A DNA stretch of 64,000 nucleotides from Atrichornis clamosus (lineage: Eukaryota > Chordata > Aves > Passeriformes > Menuridae): assembly GCA_013400975.1 (NCBI GenBank), contig WBMZ01000207.1:103708-167707 (forward strand), given 5' to 3'. This document shows positions 35,365 through 48,310 of this stretch, one piece after another; positions within the stretch are counted from its first letter, which is position 1, and the number at the start of each line of letters is the position of its first letter. A program made the position numbers and the translations under genes. The notes beneath the pieces were generated by a model. That model searched no databases and was not told the DNA's origin. It saw only the letters and a program-made list of their open reading frames with translations.

Positions 35365-35636
35365 GTAAGGGCTGCCGGGCGTCGGTGCGGGCTGCAGAGC
35401 GGGGTGGCTCTGCCTTGGGCTGGGCAGAACCGGCCGCGGGTCGTTCGGGGCAAAGCGTCACACGAACGGAGCAGGGAAAGCAGCCGGAGGGGTGCTCAGC
35501 GCCCCGACAATTGTCATTCAGCGTCTGTTCCCCGGGAGAGATCCAGCCCCATTATTCCTGCGTGCCACGCTTAATCCCTGGCGAACAAAGGCAGCAGCCG
35601 CTAACTTTCCCCGGCGCGTGGGGTGCTTGTGTGTAG

Positions 35637-35853
35637 AGCCCGTGAATTCATTTCGGAGCCCCTGAATTCATTCCAAGAGCCTCTGAATTCATTTCAGAAC
35701 CCATGAATTAATTTCAGAGCCCCTGGATTCATTTCCGAGCCCCTGGATTCATTTCAGAGCCCTAAATTCATTTCGGAGCCCCTGAATTCGTTGCAGAGCC
35801 CCCGAATTCATCCCAGAACACATTTCAGAGCCCATGAATTCATCTCAGAGCCT
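35637..35853. repeat. Minisatellite, about 10 copies of a 21-bp unit
   Basis: The unit is close to gaattcatttcagagcccct, with variants cggagcc, aattaat and ggattc. It starts about 270 bases after the B3 donor, still at the edge of the CpG-rich region. Repeated GAATTC sites mark the units. Confidence 0.93.
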
Positions 35854-38644
35854 TCAGGACAGGTTTTTTTCTCCTCTCTCTCAGCACAGGGCGATTCAGG
35901 CAGGGCACACCTGGAGTTAAAATGCTGGAAAGGGCTTGAACTCCACTGCGAGGGATTTTTAAACAGTTTTTGCTGGCTACAAATACCCCTCTTTTCAGCC
36001 ATTCTTTTGAAGGCAATCCTGGGTGAGAGTCTTCTCTCCCCTCCCTACGAATTTCTAACCCCAAGTAGTCCCTCTGGGTGCCATTACAGCTGATTGTAGC
36101 TGCCTCTGACTGTCACTTTCCCTGGTGACACCGTGCCACCAACAGCCATCAAAACAGAGAATTCAGGAAAACCTGTGAGAGTCTCACTGGTTCGTTTTCT
36201 AAATTTCCTCTGTTTGTGTCTTGCACCTTTGAAATTCCATAAATATGCACCAGTTGAGTGTGGGAATGAAACCAGAAAACTTTGAGTGATGTGAATGATT
36301 TAAACCCTGCTCACACAGCCGTGCATCCATTCCTTTCCCATTCCATGGATTATCCTGGTTAAATCTGTATGGGCTGGCTGTTTTGGGGTGTCTGAGGCAC
36401 CCATCCGTGCCTGCTGCTTTTGGGAACAGAACATTGTGTGAAAATGGTTCATGGGAGCACTGGTAAAATATTGCAAAGCTGTATTTACTCCTGAAGTGAA
36501 TTGCTGAGAATGGATCAGCAGCTCTTACACTTGTTCTGTGTCATTAAACATGAGAAAAATGAGGAAAAACCGCACACTTGGCTGCCAGGAATTGTACTGA
36601 GTAGAACTGAGATAACTGACTTTTTAATTTTGCTTTAAACACAGTTTGGAATCTTTTTTCGATTTGATTTAGAATGCCAGAATCATGGAGATTTTCTGCT
36701 TGTTTGTTTTGGTTGGGTTTTTGGTTTGGTTTTTTTTTTTCAATCCAAGCGGTAATAACAACCTCAAACTGGTTACAAGCTGTAACAGCTCCAGTGAGTT
36801 CTTCAGCATTTTAATTGGTTGTAGTCCCTGGTGCTGAGGTTTATGCACATTAATTCCCTGGAACATCTGTCCCATCTCCCAGCACGGAGATGATGGGGTG
36901 CTGCTCCTCTTATCCCATCAGCCTGCCTGGAGAAATGAGGGCCATGGAAAGATGGCCCAGCTGGGAATTAGGGCAGCAGGACGTAGCCAGGCTCAGCACT
37001 GTGGAAAAAAATTAAACTATATTTGAGTAGGTGTAAATAGTAATCTCCACTGGGACTTGCAAAGGAGGTGGGATCCCTCTAAAGGGAAAAGGGAAGGTTC
37101 TCCACTTGATTTTAAAAAGTTTTTAATACCAGGTGGCTTTGGGCTGTTGACAAGTGTTTTCACCTTGGCTAAGAAAGAAACTATTGTCGAAAGGAAGAAA
37201 ATCACCTCTAAAAAGGTTCCAAGACTGAGCGTGAGCACATCCTCAGCTTAAACCACACAACAAACCCAGGTGTCTCCCCAGTTTAAATTAAATTATCCCC
37301 GTGTGCTGCAGCATTTCCTCAGAGTGTCTGGGGGGCTGCTCCAGGTGTGTGGTGGGCAGTGGAGTCCAGCTGTGCCCCTGGATTTGCTGGGAATTGTGGA
37401 TTTGTTGTGCAGGGCACGGAGCAGCCTCACCTGTGCTGAGCCAAATGCCACTTACGTAAGGTGCTCCTTCCTGGGAGCTGGGAAGCACAGGAATTGCTTC
37501 AGGAATCGATGGACAGTAAATACCAACCGCCAGGCCAGGCACTGATTCATGCTGGGGGATTTTATAGAATCTGTAACTTCCATAGCCTCATATCCAAGGA
37601 ATTTTCTCACTTTTGGGGTGGTAAATCACCATTTTTCACCACGTTGGTGTCGTTGTTTGATGAATCTTCTGTTCCTTCCTCCAGGCCCCTTCTTTTCAGT
37701 TTTCTCTCCTCCCTCATTCTTCTTCCCTTTATAACTAATTGCCTTTCCCAGGGTTTTCCTTCTTTTCTGGGTGGACTCGTTGCCACTTCCTTCTCCTGCT
37801 GATGCTGGTGAAATCCGCGTCAGCTCCAGTCTGCTCCCAGATCCAGGCAGCAGATCTTCTCCAGAAGGGAAAAGGGAAAGCAGATTTGGAGGTCGTTTTC
37901 AAAACAACAAGGCCACGATCCCCGTGTTTCTGTGCTCCGAGTCATCCTTTCCCTCCGGGTGGAGTTCTGGCCATGACCAAGGGGCCACCACAGCTCCCTC
38001 CAAACCGATGTCAGCGGGATCCCTGCCTGCTCCCAGCCCTGGATCCAGTTTGCCATGGCTGTGTCCAGTGGTCAGATGCCTCATTCCTATAAAATAACAG
38101 TACAAAACATCTCTGTAGCCCCCGGGCTTCTTCCTCCACCCAGAATCCACCAGTCTCACTCCTGTCTTGCATCTCTCATTTTTCCCTCAGATATCTTGGA
38201 ATTCCATAGGCTCCTCCTTCCTTTCTGGTTATTCCCCTGGTATCCTGTGCATTTTGGGGGGTTTTGTGAGGAAAAAGAGCAGGCAGAAGCCATCTACATT
38301 TTGGACTTGGAGTGCTCCCCTTGTCCTGAGTTTCCTTTGGAATCACTGGAGAGAGAGCAGCATCTCCTGAAGGTGGTCCTCAGCACATTCCCTCTCCATG
38401 GCCTAGAGGCTGCTCTCCCTCACCTTGTCCTTCCTGGACTTCCAAAACAATAGTTCTAAAAATATCTTTTATTTTTACAGCTCTTCCATCTTATTTTTGC
38501 CAAGCAATAGCTGTTAAGCTCATTGGGATGATACCCCCAGCAATGTCTCGGAAGATCCCGAAAGTTGGTATTTTCCAAGTGCACTCAGCAGTTTATAATA
38601 AAATGTCTTTGTTTTGCTGTATTTATCCTCAAAATTACAGAGTT

Positions 38645-38766
38645 CTTCAAGGCCAGGTTGGATGGGGCTTGGAGCAACCTGGGATAGAGGAAAGTGTCCC
38701 TGCCCATGGGAATGGGATGGGCTTTCAGGTCCCTGTGAACCCAAAGCATCCAGGGATTCTGTGAAT
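38645..38766 (+). mobile_element. CR1 tail fragment
   Basis: 'tggatggggcttggagcaac', 'ctgggatagaggaaagtgtc', 'cctgcccatggg' and 'cagggattctgtgaatat' identify the last 120 bases of a CR1. Confidence 0.88.
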
Positions 38767-39694
38767 ATTTCTCCAACCTCAATCACTTACTCAGTTTCTA
38801 ATAAACAGCCCCTGGCTGTGCTGAGCTTTTTAAAGAAAGGATTTCTAGAACATGATGTTTATTGTCTTTTCTTCATTAAGCTTTTGGTGCGGCTTTTTTT
38901 CCCAAATTCATTCCCATTTAGCTTCATTAATTTAATAATTACCTGTTATCTTGTGAATGAAGGCAATACAGGGCAGAACAGAAGGGAAACACTCGGAAAT
39001 TTTGCTCTGCTTTTTTTTTCCCCTTGGTTATCCCTCAGTGCAAGTAAAACACAGACATGCATTTGCTTTCTAAAATATCATGTCAAATGCAAATCATATG
39101 CTAAGCTGAATTTTTTGCAAACAGGATCTGTTTTCATTGCACAACAAGCTCCCGTGGTGGAATTTAGGAAGTTAAATAATACGGCGCAATCCAGTCATGG
39201 GGGGAGCACTTGAGATTTTTCCAAGCCTGGTGAATAACAACTGCTCGGTTGAATTAACTGGGAGCTGCAAAATGGAATGTAGGCAAATGAAAACGATCCA
39301 AAGGGGTCGTGGTGGGGTTTGCTGTCTGATCATGGATCCAAACAAGGAAGAATCTCTTGGAATGGTGCTTTGGGAAGGTCAATTTTTGGAGAGCCTGTGC
39401 TTGGAATTGCGGAGGAGAATGGGAATTGATAAGATCCGTATGTTTTCCCGGTGATTTAGTTATGGTGGAAGAATTCAGGTGCTGGTGGGACATGGCCCTG
39501 CTGGGTCCCTCTCACACCAGCTGCGTGTCCCGCTGTGGTGAGGTGAACCCTGCCCTGTGCTGGCATTCCAGGATCCCAGATCTGAGCTCTCCTGGCCGCC
39601 TTCCCCCAGGATTTGGGCTGGAGGAGCTGATTCCTGCCTTTGAGACAAAACCAGTGTCTCTCACCAGTCCCGAAAGTGCTGGCTGGTGCTGACT

Positions 39695-39742
39695 CACAGA
39701 TCTCCGAGGTCTTTTCCACCCTAAACGATTCTGGGATTCTTG
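39695..39742 (+). mobile_element. Possible short CR1 tail
   Basis: 'gaggtcttttccaccctaaa' plus 'cgattctgggattctt' resembles the CR1 terminus. It is too short for certainty. Confidence 0.5.
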
Positions 39743-40981
39743 AGGATGTGCTTTTGGCCCCGTTTCCACTTGGCTCCATATTTAGCAGGATGCATTCCCG
39801 TGTCCCAGTGTTGAAAACACCCTGTGCCTGTGCTTTGCTGAGCTGCTCTGCTTGTGTTTCTCACCCACTGTTGATGTGATTTCAAGCTTCTTTTTCCATT
39901 TTGGAAAAAAACTGAGGATGGTTCTCCTGCTTCCTGCAGTTTTCCTCTCAGACTGGGGCTGGTATTGGACACGCTGTGTTGCTCAATTATCCACTGAAAG
40001 TTCCAGGAGAAACAAACTGAAGGGAGTAGGGAAGAGGATGGGGGAAAACCAGAAGGTTCCTCTCTTTTTCTCTGCTGAGTATGTTCTCCCATCTGTCTCC
40101 AGATCCCGAGGAGAATTCCTCAGCACTTGCAGGGAGGATTGCAGAGGACATGGAGGTGAGGAGGGAACAGGAATTAACCCACACAACAAACACAGAACCA
40201 GCTGTGCCATCCTTAACATCTGTTCTCTCCATAGAAATTGGCTCCAAGCCCTGTCTGAACCCATGGAAAACAGAAAGGAGCAACTCCTTCCATCCCCCTG
40301 GCCACATATGTGGGAAAAGATGGTGTTAAAATAGTCCCCAGCTGTTCAAGATTGGAGCAAAGCACAACAGATCATTAAATTAATGATAATTGGGGTTTGA
40401 TGGATTCAGCCATTTCCCTGGGAGAGGGGGAAGAGAGTCAGAGAGCCAATTCCTTCTCAGAGAAATGATTTCTGGAAGTTTTCATACTTTTAAATAAATG
40501 TTGAAATGTTTGCAGTGTAACCTCTGAGGGATAGAAATTCCAGGAGGATTTGTGGTGGCTGAGCCTTGCCCAGAAGATCCATGGCCTCCAACCCCCCGTA
40601 GGAAGGCTTAACTCCGCAGTTCCATTTTCTGTGCCAGAATGGCTTCTCCAGGAGCTTTTCCTGTTGGAGTGAGCTGTGTTGGAAGCTGTGTTGATGTGTG
40701 GAACTTGCCGTTGTGGCAGCATCTCCACGTTTGGGCTGTGTGTTTTTGGGACGTACACTTGGCTCCTTCCAAGATCCAGTCGGATGCCAGGACAGACTGT
40801 GGCAGACACATCCCTGCTTTATCATAATTTATGCAGCGTGGATTGGCTTCACTGCAGATCCAGACTTTCTCTGATCCTTTCTTGGGGGTTTTTTTTGGAT
40901 CTTTTCCTGTGTTTTTGTTACCGAATAATCCCGGTGTTCTGTTGTGTTGTCGGGCCTCGCCTCATGGATTCCACAGGGGAT

Positions 40982-41182
40982 CGTGGAATCATAAATCCAC
41001 AGGATGGTTTGGGTTGGGAGAAACTTCAAAAGATCATCCTATTCCTCCCCCTGGCATTGCGGGGACACCTTCCACTATCCCAGACTGCTCCAACCTGGCC
41101 TTGGACATTCCAGGGATGGGGAATCCACAGCTTCTCCGGGCAGCCTGTGCTGGGGCCTTCCCACCCTCACAGGGAAGAATCC
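40982..41182 (-). mobile_element. CR1 LINE 3' fragment, reverse orientation
   Basis: 'gatggtttgggttgggagaa', 'ccttccactatcccagactg', 'ggccttggacattccaggga' and 'cagcttctccgggcagcctg' are clear, ending at 'ccaccctcacagggaagaat'. Confidence 0.92.
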
Positions 41183-41183
41183 T

Positions 41184-41250
41184 TGAGGTTGGAAAAGATC
41201 TCCAAGATCCTGGATCCAACCATGAACCCAGCACCACTGGGATGTGTTTG
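41184..41250 (-). mobile_element. Second CR1 tail directly behind the previous one
   Basis: 'ccttgaggttggaaaagatc', 'tccaagatcctggatccaac' and 'catgaacccagcaccac' is again a reversed CR1 terminus, of the other subtype. It looks like an older element into or beside which the first inserted. Confidence 0.75.
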
Positions 41251-41616
41251 TATCTCATGGAGCAGGTTTGGAGGTGGTTGGATGAGTCAGGTTCCTCCAT
41301 AGTGGTCAGAATCTGGGAATTCTGCACTGACCACCCAACCAATCCATGGTAAAACAGGGATAAGGCCCTTGGCAGAATTCCAGCAGTGCTCTGCTGGTCC
41401 TGGGACGGCTGGGTTGGGAGGAGGAGAAAGGAGAGGGCAGATTTGGGAAGCTGCAATGGGAAAATTGCATTTCCTCCCAGTTTCCTATGGATTGCCTGGC
41501 TGGGTGGGAGATCCAAGGTGGAAATAACAACCTTGAGCTCTGCCTGTGGGATACTGTGAATTTTCCAAGTTTATGGATCAAGAGGCAGCATTTCCTGACA
41601 CGTGTGAGTTCCTCTA

Positions 41617-41617
<1 letters not shown>

Positions 41618-41666
<49 letters not shown>

Positions 41667-41667
41667 G
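41618..41667. repeat. (AAT)16 microsatellite
   Basis: An uninterrupted AAT (ATT) run of about 50 bases; the minus strand gives a false poly-Tyr frame. Its purity suggests polymorphism. Confidence 0.97.
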
Positions 41668-42853
41668 CTAATAAATCACAGATATTCCTGTAATGCACTG
41701 AAGGAATCACACCCAAACTGATACAACAGCAGCTGATAAAGTTTTGGGATAAAACACCCCCATAACTGCCCTTGGAAAAGATTATGGATATGAAATAGGG
41801 TTTATTTTCCAGGAAGTCCATGCATAGATTCAGTGGATTTTTAGGAAAAAGCTCTGGAAAAAAAGTGAATATTAAAGTTTTTTAAGTCTCTCACATTCTC
41901 TCAGGGCTACAAATAGGTATGGCTGAGGGGCAGAGCATATATTAAATAATGTAAAAATGAGACTTTGAGGAAAATAGCAATTTATTAGATTATTTATTTT
42001 CTGGTTATGGTAAAAAACACCACTTTTTTGTGTGTGTTGGGCAAAGCACTTGATTGATCTACTGGTATTAAACAAAAACCTCCCCTATGGAGTGGTGCCC
42101 TGGAGCATCCTCACACTGTCATCATTGTCACACCCCTCACATATTTTGGGACACTGCTCCTAAACAGGAACCAGGTTGGATCAGGTTGTGAATTTTGGAG
42201 TATTTCCAGTAAAACCGATTCACACAGAACGGTGTGAAGACCTTCTGCTTGGTCTTTTCACAACCAGCAAGCTGCCTTTTCTCGTGGCAGGGCAATTCAT
42301 TGCAGCTTTCCCCCCGACAGATTGAAAAGCTCTGGAGGCCAAACATCTGCACAGCACTTATGGGAATTAAATAGGACCCATTTTATCAATTTGCCCTGAA
42401 TTTATCTGTGCTCAGGGGGTGAAAGAGCTTTTGTTGCTCTCCCAGGAGCTCCACGTGTGGCTCAGCTGCTGCTGGGGTGAGGATTTTCATTTCTGTGGAC
42501 AGTCTGTGGTGCAAAAAAGAAATGCTGTTCTGAATAAAAACACCTTGCAGGTAGATTCTTCCAGGTGAATATATGGAATAATTTTATCTCATGGCATGTT
42601 TGTGCTGGGACAGGAACTCCTCAGGTTCCTGCTGTGTTGATTTCTGGAGGTCAGCATGGAAAAGGGAGCAGCTTGGACCCTCTGAAAGGAGACACGAGGA
42701 GACATTGATCTCATTTTATCAGTAAAAAACCCCCAAAACCAGAAATCAATTGATTTTTCTCTCAGCTCAGGCACAATTTATTACAGATTAACAGAGTGCA
42801 ACTACAACACAAATGTTTAAAGAATTACCTCCTTTTATGTTAAATGGTTTTAA

Positions 42854-43206
42854 CCACAGAATCATGGAATTGTTAAGGTTGGAAAAGATCTTTAAGATCA
42901 TCACCCAGCACCACCTCCATGTTCACCACTGACCACGTCCCCAAGTGCCATATCCATGTTTTTTGAACACTTCCAGGGATGGAGACCCCACCACTGCCCT
43001 GGACAGCCTGTTCCAATGGATTGCAACCCTTTCCATGAAAAAAACTACCCCAATATCCCATTTAAACATCCACTGGCGCAGCCTGAGGCCGTTCCCTCTC
43101 CTCCTGTCCCTGTTCCCTGGGAGCAGAGCCCGAATCCGCCCTGGCTGCCCCCTCCTGTCAGGGACTTGTGCAGAGCCAGAAGGGCCCCCCTGAGCCTCCT
43201 TTTTCC
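42854..43206 (-). mobile_element. CR1 LINE 3' fragment, reverse orientation
   Basis: 'cagaatcatggaattgttaa', 'ggttggaaaagatctttaag', 'gtccccaagtgccatatcca', 'ccaccactgccctggacagc' and 'ggccgttccctctcctcctg' give a copy of about 350 bases, colinear with the one at 20.4 kb. Confidence 0.94.
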
Positions 43207-43712
43207 CTTTCCTTTTCCAGGATTTGCCGTATGTCCTTAAAAAGTGCAGAGTACAGTTCCTTTTCAATATCTGAGAACCGCATGAAGCACAGCCTGGAAA
43301 TCAGGAATGTTTTTTGTGCTGCTGCTCCGTTTCCAAAAGCTTGAAAGAACCCTGCAGGTAAGAACTGCAGAATGATGGACAACTTCATTAGGTGAGAGGG
43401 AAAGTTTTCTTCCACAGCAATAATGCAAAATTAGCTTTGCCATTTGATTGGATTCGTTATTGCTGAGCTAATTGGAGAAGCTGGGCTGAGCCCGGTGCAT
43501 TCTGGAGCTCATTCCACAGAAATGAGGTTTCAGGGAGCTCAGCAGCACTAAAGACATCCAGGCCTTGTAGGTTCGAGGGTGTTTTCAGATCTCTGTTCCT
43601 TAAAACAGCTCAGGAAGTCAAATTTTGTGTTATTGATTCAAATTGTTAATGCTCCAAGCCTTGGGAACGCGGACAACGCTTCCAGGGACATGTGGAATTC
43701 TTGGGGCATCTG

Positions 43713-43783
43713 TGCAAGGCCAGGAGTTGGGCTGGATGTTCCTTGTGTGTCCCTTCCAGCTCAAAACTTCCTGTGATTTTATC
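43713..43783 (+). mobile_element. CR1 tail fragment (other subfamily)
   Basis: 'gcaaggccaggagttgggct', 'ggatgttccttgtgtgtccc' and 'ttccagctcaaaact' match the end of the 'caggagttggactcgatgat' CR1 type. Confidence 0.65.
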
Positions 43784-45485
43784 CTGCTTGCTTATCTTGC
43801 TTATCTAGGGATTGTTTTATTCTGTATTTTTCCCGAGGAGGGTGGAGGAAGAAGGAAAAAGTTTCAAATAAGACACGTGGAAATTCAGGAAAAGGAACAC
43901 GGGACAAGGCAAAGAAAGAAAGGGAGAAGGGCGAGTAAATCCAGGTCCTGATGCTGCTCATACATCCTAAAACTTTGGAAAAATAAGCAAAGTTCACAGC
44001 ACAAGACATTTGTGTTCCTCATCCTGCCTTAGCTTTCAAAACCTGGCATTTTGTCCTGGAATTGCTCCTGGATATTGGATTGCACGGACAGCATTCTGTA
44101 CTTGAGTATTTCTGCAGTGGCTGGCTTCAGGAGGAAAGTTTTCAGAGCAAACAGTAATTAAGGAACTGTGATCGCTGCAAATTAACGATGGCAGGATCTG
44201 AGTATCCGTCTGCTTTCCAAAGCTTTCCCTTCCCCCTTGGGGAACGTGCTCCTTTTAAATCCAGCCAGGGTCTGGATGGCCAGACCGGCTCCTCTGATCC
44301 CAGTGTTCTGTGGAGCTGCTGGAGGCCAGCGGTGGCACAGGAGGACAAACAGCCCTGGCACTGTCCCCCCTGTGGATGGAGCTGCCTCCAGCCACTGCTG
44401 GGCTTGCTGCCCCACTTTGCCAAGAGTTTCCTCCTGGATTAAATCCATGTATCCATTTGCGAACACGCTCATCGAGAGGTCACAGAGGATTCATAAATGA
44501 TGACGAGGCAGCCCTTTTGGTTTGATACCGTTTGATATCAATTTCATCTGGAGCTCCTTCAGCTCCACATGAGATGGATAAAAGCAGCAAATGCATTTCT
44601 GAGTCATGGCCAGGGACATCATTTGTTTATTTGGTTTTCCTCTCAAAGGCAGCTGGTGACAAAGGAGAAATGATGTCCTCACCACAAAAAAAAACCCCAC
44701 AAAAAACCTCAGACAACTCCATTGTCATGTTACTGATATTTGCAAGACAAATCTCCATAAATATTGAGTGTAGGAGGAAAAATCCTGCTGTCTCAGGAGG
44801 TCTCTTGACCATCCTGCTGGTACAGGGATCCAGGTGATCATGTTGGTGCAATGGAAAAGAAGGAACAAGAGGGAGAAGGTGGCACTGGGAGATGCACGTG
44901 GGAAGAGAGGTTGGTGTGAGCAGCCACACTTTGTACAAACGTGATCTAAAGGGCTCTTCCGGAGTACAAAATCTTGGCAGTCTCCAAGGCTGGCATCCAG
45001 ACTCAGCTGCTGCCTGTTTTCCCAGCTTTCCCATCCCCACAGACAGAAGGTTGTCTCCTCCCACTCGGCCTCCAACAAAAACACCTTCCCAAACCACCCA
45101 GACCTCTGGCTTCGCTCTGTTTGCAGGAAGAGATTGACGGAAATCTGCTCTACTCTGCTTGAAACCTGCCTCCATAAGGAAGGGGAAGAATCCTTAAATG
45201 TCAGCCTTTGCTATTTTTACAGCCTTTCCCAGGAAGCAGCTCCTGCCTGGCCGTCTGCATCCGCACGGGGATCCGCCACAGCCGATTATCCCTGTTTGTC
45301 TGGGGCTTGTCAGTTGTTGTTTCACAGGGAAAAAAATGCTGTGGGAAGTTGCGAATGCCTTCAGTTGGTCAGCCCGGGGTGAACTGAATGGGAATCTTCT
45401 TCAGCCGTGCTTGGAATGCATGGAGAGGTTTTGGGGAATAGGCTTGAAGCTTTGGTTTGGGGTTTGATGTGTTCGGATTCTGTAA

Positions 45486-45640
45486 ATCACAGAATCCTGG
45501 AATGCTTTGGGTTGGGAGGGATCTTAAAGCTCATCCTCTGCCACGGGCAGGAACATTTTCCATAGGCCAGGTTGTCCATTCAACCTGTCCTTAGAATTCC
45601 AGGAATGGGGAGTCCACAACCTGTGGGACTCCTCGAGGGC
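45486..45640 (-). mobile_element. CR1 LINE 3' fragment, reverse orientation
   Basis: 'tcacagaatcctggaatgct', 'ttgggttgggagggatctta', 'gccacgggcaggaacatttt' and 'aggaatggggagtccacaac' identify it. Confidence 0.88.
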
Positions 45641-46228
45641 TCTGCTGCCAGGCCTCCACAGAAGGTTAAAAACGTCAGGACTCTGTGGGATAGAAATATC
45701 TCTGCGAGGTCGTTTGGTTGTGTTCAGAGCGTGGCTGTGCTGCTGAGGGCTCACAAATGAAGCACAAACAGGATTTGACAGGGCCCTCCCTTCATGGGGA
45801 ACTCGCTGGGAATCGCCTCAGGCCGGGCTTGGGAGCTGGCTCTGGCTTTAATGGGGGGTTAAAATAAGCAACAATTCATTAAAAGGACTGGAATTGATGT
45901 TAATTCACAAGGCGAAATATGAAAAATTTCATGAATTAAGCTCATGGATCTATTCCTTAATAATAGATGGAAAAATGAGAAGTCCTGCCTGCGGGCCGGG
46001 CTGGCAGTTGGATTTGTCAGAGTATTCCTGTCGATCCCGCTCTGGATCACTCAGCCAGCACCCCCTCTGTCCCTGGGCATCGTTCGCACTCGGACACCGT
46101 TCACACTCAGACACCATTCACCTCAAAGATCAGATTTTTTACTCAATCCTGCTGTTCATTGACTTATTTTCCCTTATTATTTAAATCTCAGAAGAGCCAT
46201 GAAATGGAAAATCAGGATGTGTTTCCCT

Positions 46229-46303
46229 GGGGTGGGAGAGGAGCAGTCCGTGGTGGGACTCGATGGTCTGAGAGGCCTTTTCCAACAGCTCTGTGATTTG
46301 AAG
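46229..46303 (+). mobile_element. CR1 tail fragment
   Basis: 'ggtgggactcgatggtctga' and 'gaggccttttccaacagctc' plus 'tgtgattt' match the CR1 terminus. This is the last CR1 piece recognised before 51.2 kb. Confidence 0.65.
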
Positions 46304-48155
46304 GAGCAAGAGAACACGGCAGGAGATAACCAAGCACAGTAATTAGAGCTACCTTATTAATGGTCTACATAATGAGTATGGAAGCAAGCTCAGAAATATT
46401 TGGGGTTGATGTTTTAATTACTCGTTTAGAGGTGTGGGCGTGGCAGTGTGAGGAAAACGTCCACAGATCTTCAAGTGCTGCAATTTATGAGACAAAATTT
46501 GCACAACCAGTGACGAATCAGTCGAAACTGGCGCCAAACTGGGGACAACTGGGGAGGTCATCCTGGAGATTCCAGTCTCAGTTGTCTGTTGGGCTGGGAT
46601 TTTTTATTTATTTAGTGATTCTCACCCAAAAACCCCATTGTATCTTGCTGTTAAAAATCTAATTTTCAAGGTGTTCAGGATAAATTGCTCTCCTAAGACA
46701 GGCCTTGGTTCGTTTCTGATTTCTCTCGTTAATGTGTAGTGAAGTCAAAGAGGAATAATTTTGAATTATTTCATATTTCAAGGAAAACCATTCCCCGTGT
46801 AATCAACACCACGGGTTTATCCACTCAGACGCGCTGGGGTGGGAAGCGATTCCTTGGTGAAGGAGAAATTTGGGAGTGAGTGGCAGCAGCCATTGTCAAA
46901 TCCCAATTCCCTCCTTTGTGAAGGGAACGTTCCCGGGGAGCGGTGACACAAAGTGGGAATGGCATTGCCTGAGGCACACCGTGCCCTCTCTCGTGTGTTT
47001 GATTTTGCAGAGATAACAAGCTGAGTTACATTTTTGCTTTCACTTCCATTAATGGTTCAAGGGGAGGGAAGATAAGAAAGTGAAACAGATTATTAAATCT
47101 GCCTTTTAGCCTGGTATCACTCAGGGCAAAAGGAGTGATGCCTTCAGGAATCTTTTTTTTTTTTTTTGTGGGGGTGGGAAAAAATGCCGTGTTTAGCGCT
47201 TTAGAGAGAAAAATAGAATATATTTTGTGGGTTCGTTCCATTTAAAGCAACTGGGGGTGCTGGCAGAGCATTTGGTTAAATATCTGATGAATAATTCAGG
47301 TCACTAATGATGAACTCTGTCATATAGACCAAAACCCGACGTTTCTGGCTGTAGACAAAGAGAGTAAATACCCAGTATTGAACTAAAACCAGCCCAAGCC
47401 AGAGGCTGCTGTGGAGGGAGGATGCTGTGAAAAGCCTGGGAGCCTTTGAAGGGCACCAGCTCTTGGCTGAAAGAGGGGCAATTTAATTATGATAGATTTT
47501 TTTTTTGTGTGTGTTAGTCAATACTAAAATCTCTCACCAGAAGCAGCAATTCTAATTCACTGATATTATACTCCTAAACCACTAGGATTTATGAGCAGAG
47601 GAATTTTGATCCAAGCACACGGAGGGGGACTTCAGGAGCTCCACCTCCATCCCCTAATTCCATGGAAAGGTTTTGTTGCACCAAATATCTGCTGCACTTT
47701 TGATGCTGTGCCTCTGCCAGGCCTGATAGGGAACTGCAAAACAAAGGGGAGGACGTTCCCCTGGCGAGCTCGCAGCCTTAATTAACAAGACTTAACAAAT
47801 ACAATTACCACAGATAAAGGTTAAAAAGAGATGGGAGAGATAAAAGCAAATCTCGAAGAGGGACAAGAATTAAAGCAGGGATATTAATGTTCAATCCTTT
47901 GCCTCCCTGAGAACAGCAGACACTGATACAGATGCTTTTCCAAGCTGCAAATGGCCTATTTTCATCCTGGATCTCTTGATCTGCATTTTCAGGAATTGAA
48001 ATGCTGCATTTCAAAGCCAAAGGAAGAATTTCAGAGACTCAAAGACCGGAGTTGTATAACAGACGTCACCTTTACAAGCAGGCACGTTTTGAAGGCATTT
48101 GGGGTTTAGAGTAGGGCAGAAATCTCCAGAAACTGCAGTTGGCTGCAATTGAAAA

Positions 48156-48310
48156 TAACCCTTAATTTCCCTTTTCAGTGTTATCCCAGTGCAGGGAATT
48201 ACCTGATGCTCCCATTTGACAAATAACCCTTTATTTATTTCCCTTTTCGGTGTAATCCCCGTGTAGGGAATTACCTGATGTTCCCATTATCTGATGTTCC
48301 CATTTGACAT
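48156..48310. repeat. Imperfect direct duplication of about 75-80 bp
   Basis: 'aataaccc', 'atttcccttttcagtgttat' and 'gggaattacctgatgctccc' recur about 70-80 bases on as 'atttcccttttcggtgtaat' and 'gggaattacctgatgttccc'. The second copy ends with an extra short repeat of 'ctgatgttcccatt'. Confidence 0.88.

Larger units (their letters stand above)
34500..35600 (+). promoter_or_regulatory. GC/CpG-rich region: candidate PDE4B3 promoter and 5' UTR
   Basis: Base composition shifts sharply to GC with many CpGs, centred on 34700-35480 and unlike any other kilobase near it. A CCAAT box sits at 34634-34638 (gagccaatgagcg). No TATA box is evident. The B3 start exon lies at its 3' half, as expected for a CpG-island promoter. 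The transcription start cannot be fixed from sequence alone. The 258-residue minus-strand frame across it (34685-35461) is a GC by-product. Confidence 0.8.

Noticed and set aside
35361..35368. Reading the B3 frame through to the TGG TAA at the exon end as a complete small protein
   Set aside because: GTAAGG there is a good splice donor, and the known isoform continues with a Cys codon split by the intron.
34685..35461. 258-codon minus-strand frame over the B3 exon
   Set aside because: It is the antisense of a GC-rich, stop-poor region. The plus strand carries a recognised exon with a donor.
44182..44472. Minus-strand 96-codon frame with a plausible helical start (LIQEETLGKVGQQAQQWLEA)
   Set aside because: Considered as a retropseudogene, but it matches no protein I know, has no poly-A tail or duplications, and the rest of the frame is low in structure.
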